Part shown: positions 61,548 through 64,000 of the stretch, piece after piece
Position numbering within the stretch: position 1 is the first letter of the stretch
How the letters are laid out: each line of letters starts with the position of its first letter
Assembly: GCA_902806175.1 (NCBI GenBank)
Contig: CADCVQ010000001.1
Span: 23,049 to 87,048, forward strand
DNA length: 64,000 nucleotides
DNA from: an uncultured Solirubrobacteraceae bacterium
Lineage (GTDB): Bacteria > Actinomycetota > Thermoleophilia > Solirubrobacterales > Solirubrobacteraceae
Direction: 5' to 3'
The notes under the pieces: generated by a model
Told to the model about the DNA's origin: nothing
The model's database searches: none
The model's input: only the letters and a program-made list of their open reading frames with translations
Made by a program: the position numbers and the translations under genes

Positions 61548-61553
61548 ACGGTA
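61548..61553 (-). promoter_or_regulatory. Near-leaderless -10 element of the alcohol dehydrogenase gene
   Basis: On the minus strand TACCGT is followed by eight bases and ATG 61539. Confidence 0.45.
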
Positions 61554-61564
61554 TCGGGGTCTGC

Positions 61565-61840
61565 TCAGCCGAGGCGAGAACTCGGCGCGAGCACGATCGC
61601 GACGTGGCGCTGCCCCCCCGCCAGCGGGCGCCGCCACGGGCCGTCGCCGTCGAGCTCGCTGCCGCGATCGAGCAGCAGCGTTGCCAGGCAGCGCGCGTCG
61701 TCGAGCGTCTGCGGTGGCGAGCGGTAGTGGCGGGTCGGCCGGCCGGTCAGCGGCCCGTTGACGCGGTCGTCGACGACGACGAGGTACAGCGGCCCGAGCG
61801 TGAGCTCGAGCTGCTCGCCGTCGACGTCAGGTGCGTCCAT
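61565..61840 (-). CDS. Small protein of unknown function
   Basis: The 91-residue product (LTLGPLYLVVVDDRVNGPLT, TLDDARCLATLLLDRGSELD) has no signal peptide and ends with a basic stretch. No family is recognised. ATG 61840 has a TAGCGT box seven bases upstream, which supports this start. It lies between the alcohol dehydrogenase and desaturase genes on the same strand but appears to have its own promoter. Confidence 0.6.
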   Translation of the reverse strand: MDAPDVDGEQLELTLGPLYLVVVDDRVNGPLTGRPTRHYRSPPQTLDDARCLATLLLDRGSELDGDGPWRRPLAGGQRHVAIVLAPSSRLG

Positions 61841-61847
61841 GCACCCA

Positions 61848-61853
61848 ACGCTA
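61848..61853 (-). promoter_or_regulatory. Leaderless -10 element before the 61840 gene
   Basis: On the minus strand TAGCGT is followed by seven bases and ATG 61840. Confidence 0.5.
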
Positions 61854-61875
61854 CGTCAAGACGCTGCGCCCTCGC

Positions 61876-62781
61876 TCAGGCGGCCGCGGCGGACTTCTCG
61901 GCGGTCGCGCCCACCAGCTTCTGCTGCTGGCGCTCGGGGGTGATTCGCACGACGTTGTGCGCCAGGCCGACCTTCTCCAGCGACCAGATCACCATCGCCG
62001 AGAGATCGACCTCGAAGCGCCCCAGGCCCTGGCGCGCCGAGCGCGGGAAGGCGTGGTGGTTGTGGTGCCAGGACTCGCCGAAGGTCGGGATCGCCAGCCA
62101 CGCGACGTTCGTCGACTTGTCCTCGATGTCGAAGCGCCGCCGCCCGAAGACGTGGCAGATGGAGTTGATCGACCACGTCACGTGGTGGATGAAGAAGATC
62201 CGCACGAAGCCGGCCCACAGCAGCGTCCACAGCGCGGCGGTCAGCGAGAAGCCGTGCAGGACGAAGCCCGCGAGGAACGGGATCAGCAGGCTGAGGCCGA
62301 CGAACCACAGGAAGTTGCGGCTGATCCAGCGCATGCCCTTGTCCTCGACCAGATCGCGCGCGTACTTGCGAAACTCGGCCGACCCCTGCGTCTTGGTCAG
62401 CCAGCCGCTGTGCGCGTGCCAGAGGCCCTTCAGGCCCGTGCCCTCGCCGACGTGCGGGCTGTGCGGGTCGCCCTCGACGTCCGTGTGGGCGTGGTGCAGG
62501 CGGTGGTCGGCGACCCAGGCGATCGGGGGTCCCTCGACCGCCATCGAACCGGCGATCGCGAAGGCGTACTCGACCGGCTTGCTCGTCTGAAAGGCGCGAT
62601 GCGTGAGCAGCCGGTGATATCCGACCGTGATGCCCAGGCCGGTGACGCAGTACATGACGAAGAAGATCGCCAGGTCGATCGCGCCGACGGCCTTGTTCCA
62701 CAGCAGCACGATGGCGACGAGGAACGCGATGAAGGGGATGATGACGGCGCCGAGGTTGGCGTAGCGAAGGAGCTTTGGCAT
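61876..62781 (-). CDS. Membrane acyl-CoA (delta-9-type) fatty acid desaturase
   Basis: The 301-residue enzyme inserts a double bond into acyl-CoA chains with a di-iron centre. All three histidine boxes are present: HRLLTH (56-61), HRLHH (93-97) and HHNHH (239-243). Four membrane helices alternate with them, as in stearoyl-CoA desaturases. The Gln/Ala-rich tail is probably disordered. ATG 62781 follows a TAGCCT box by seven bases. It adds unsaturated chains that could feed the WS/DGAT enzymes and the membrane. Confidence 0.94.
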   Translation of the reverse strand: MPKLLRYANLGAVIIPFIAFLVAIVLLWNKAVGAIDLAIFFVMYCVTGLGITVGYHRLLTHRAFQTSKPVEYAFAIAGSMAVEGPPIAWVADHRLHHAHTDVEGDPHSPHVGEGTGLKGLWHAHSGWLTKTQGSAEFRKYARDLVEDKGMRWISRNFLWFVGLSLLIPFLAGFVLHGFSLTAALWTLLWAGFVRIFFIHHVTWSINSICHVFGRRRFDIEDKSTNVAWLAIPTFGESWHHNHHAFPRSARQGLGRFEVDLSAMVIWSLEKVGLAHNVVRITPERQQQKLVGATAEKSAAAA

Positions 62782-62788
62782 GGCTTTG

Positions 62789-62794
62789 AGGCTA
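62789..62794 (-). promoter_or_regulatory. Leaderless -10 element of the desaturase gene
   Basis: On the minus strand TAGCCT is followed by seven bases and ATG 62781. The hexamer is identical to the one before selO. Confidence 0.55.
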
Positions 62795-62851
62795 CGCGCT
62801 GACCAATGCGGTTTCTTGTCGGATTTCTGCGGCGATCCACCGCGAGAACTG

Positions 62852-62857
62852 TAGGTT
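62852..62857 (+). promoter_or_regulatory. Near-leaderless -10 element of the PucR-like gene
   Basis: TAGGTT is followed by eight bases and ATG 62866. Confidence 0.45.
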
Positions 62858-62865
62858 GTGCACAG

Positions 62866-63420
62866 ATGGACGAGATCCCGCCCGAAGTAGCCGTCGTGTT
62901 GCGCCCGGTTCTGCCGGACCTCGCCGCGGAGACGATCCGCGCGATCGGCCGTGAGGTGCCCGACTACTCGCGGCCGCTGGAGGGCCGCCTCGGCGTCACG
63001 CTGCGCTACGGGACCGAGCGCGCGCTTGGCCGCTTCGTGGACTCGATCGAGGCGCCCGCGGCGGTCAGCGAACGCGACCGGCGCATCTACTTCGAGCTCG
63101 GGCGCCTCGAGATGCGCGAGGGCCGCACGCTCAACGCGCTGCTGGCCGCCTACCGCGTCGGCGCCCAGATCGCGTGGCGGCGCTTCGTCGAGGCCGGCGT
63201 GCGCGCCGACCTCGAACCCGCGACGCTCTACCGCCTGGGCGAGGCGATCTTCGCCTACATCGACGAGATCTCCGGCGAGTCGATCGCCGGCTACGCCGCC
63301 GAGCAGGCGGCGGCGGCCGGCGAGCGCGAGCGCCGCCGCGCGCGGCTCGTGTTCCTGCTTGCCGCCGATCCGCCCGCCGCCGCAGAGGACGTCCGCGCCG
63401 CCGCGGTGCGGGCGGCGACC
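62866..63420 (+). CDS. PucR-family regulator, 3' truncated
   Basis: About 185 residues match the N-terminal RsbRD_N-like half of actinobacterial PucR/CdaR regulators (IRAIGREVPDYSRPLEGRLG, EMREGRTLNALLAAYRVGAQ, IDEISGESIAGYAAEQAAAA, ERRRARLVFLLAADPPAAAE). A full protein would continue with a further domain and a C-terminal helix-turn-helix of about 200 residues. Instead the frame runs at about 63410 into the antisense strand of purK and stops at 63543 with meaningless residues. Start ATG 62866 has a TAGGTT box upstream. It is divergent from the desaturase gene. Confidence 0.75.
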
Positions 63421-63425
63421 ACGGA
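63405..63425. other. Junction between truncated regulator and truncated purK
   Basis: The two opposed genes meet here with both 3' parts missing and no intergenic sequence. The G/C-rich string GCGGGCGGCG at the junction fits both proteins and may be microhomology. A deletion or a chimeric assembly are the two explanations. Confidence 0.65.
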
Positions 63426-63989
63426 CACCTCGCGCTCGAAGGGGACGAAGCCCTCAAGGATGCAGGGCGCTCCCCAGAGCGCGCCCCAGGCCTGCGACAG
63501 GTCCGTGTCCGGCCCGACCAGCACTTGGCCCTTGCCGTCGTAGCCGAAGCGGCGCGTCTTCAGGACGGCCGGGCGACCGACCTGGTCGACGGCCTCCACG
63601 AGTTCCTCCTCGCTCGCGACCGCGCGAAAGGGGGCGACAGGCAGGCCGAGGCCGGCGACGAAGCTTTTCTCGGCCAGCCGATCCTGGGCGGTCGCGAGCG
63701 CCGCGGCGCTGGGATGGAGAGGGGCGAAGCGGCCGACGATCTCGGCCGTGAGCCGCGGCACGTTCTCGTGCTCAAAGGTGACGGCGCCGACGCTCCGGGC
63801 GAAGCGGGCCAAGGCCGCCTCGTCCTCGTAGGCCGCGCAGAAGCGCTCCGTCGCCACGTCGAAGGCGGGGCTGTCCTCCTCCGGCGCGTAGATGTGGACT
63901 TTGACGCCAAGGGCGGCGGCGGCGAGCGCCAGCATGCGGCCGAGCTGGCCTCCGCCCAAGATGCCGAGGGTGCCGCCGGGGCGGATCAC
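63405..63989 (-). CDS. purK: N5-carboxyaminoimidazole ribonucleotide synthase, C-terminal part missing
   Basis: PurK carboxylates AIR with ATP and bicarbonate in purine synthesis. The fragment starts at GTG 63989 with GGTLGILGGGQLGRMLALAA, then HIYAPEEDSPAFDVA, TFEHENVPRLTAEI, AQDRLAEKSFVAGLGLPVAP, LKTRRFGYDGKGQ and GFVPFEREVSVVAAR. After residue 195 of an expected 350 or so the homology ends abruptly. The wording of these motifs is that of proteobacterial, notably alphaproteobacterial, PurK, unlike the actinobacterial protein I recall. It may be foreign DNA or an assembly chimera. Confidence 0.85.
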
Positions 63990-64000
63990 GGCGTGTCGGA

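Overview
The window is 64 kb of very GC-rich, gene-dense chromosome with short intergenic gaps, frequent ATGA/GTGA start-stop overlaps and many GTG starts. HisKA_3/LuxR two-component pairs, wax-ester-synthase/DGAT paralogues, an HTH_42 protein, a class III-type zinc alcohol dehydrogenase and many apparently leaderless promoters point to a high-GC actinobacterium. My best guess is Thermoleophilia/Solirubrobacterales; this is inferred from gene content and was not checked by any search. No phage, insertion sequence, CRISPR array, rRNA operon or origin was seen.

Layout. 1-4145: a complete selenocysteine locus selD-selC(tRNA-Sec)-selA-selB. 4142-9592: rhodanese, a secreted Cys-rich protein, a DUF1772 membrane protein, Cys-form SelO, two uncharacterised proteins and a nitrilase. 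9743-15231: a GAF-HD-GYP protein, a damaged LysR/EamA pair (10792-11697), an SDR, a toroid-repeat protein, a STAS protein and DNA polymerase IV preceded by a near-perfect SOS box. 15210-20543: a two-component system divergent from an ABC exporter. 20668-25090: a fatty-acid synthesis operon fabD-fabH-fabG-acpP-accD. 25300-30061: a second two-component system and an MMPL transporter. 30115-33423: small proteins, a GGDEF/HD-GYP protein and an MBL-fold hydrolase. 33527-41187: three consecutive WS/DGAT acyltransferases, then a HAD sugar phosphatase/mutase and a GH65 enzyme. 41359-48606: bacterial PH-domain proteins, an Ala/Arg-rich secreted protein, a large RTX-repeat surface protein, a MOSC protein and an alpha/beta hydrolase. 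48790-55805: cold-shock protein, diguanylate cyclase, TrmO-like protein, a secreted 12-residue-repeat protein, a PfkB kinase and an ABC-2 exporter. 55870-63420: GNAT, HTH_42, PAS-GGDEF, DUF2231-Rieske, zinc alcohol dehydrogenase, acyl desaturase and a PucR-type regulator that is cut off. 63405-63989: a truncated purK of proteobacterial appearance joined tail-to-tail to that regulator.

How the genes work together. SelD makes selenophosphate, SelA charges tRNA-Sec with it and SelB delivers the product at recoded UGA codons; no selenoprotein gene was recognised here, so the clients lie elsewhere. Lipid metabolism is a theme: FAS-II initiation and elongation enzymes, three storage-lipid acyltransferases and a desaturase. 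The FAS operon and the first WS/DGAT gene share a matching upstream block (GAT-C6-N4-G6, then CGCGCCGCGGC) at almost the same distance from the start codon, which suggests common control. Four proteins carry GGDEF or HD-GYP domains. At least ten genes have a TANNNT hexamer 6-8 bases before their start codon, which implies extensive leaderless transcription.

The only non-coding stretch longer than about 300 bases is the LysR/EamA remnant region. The gap 30298-30548 (251 bases) shows nothing recognisable.
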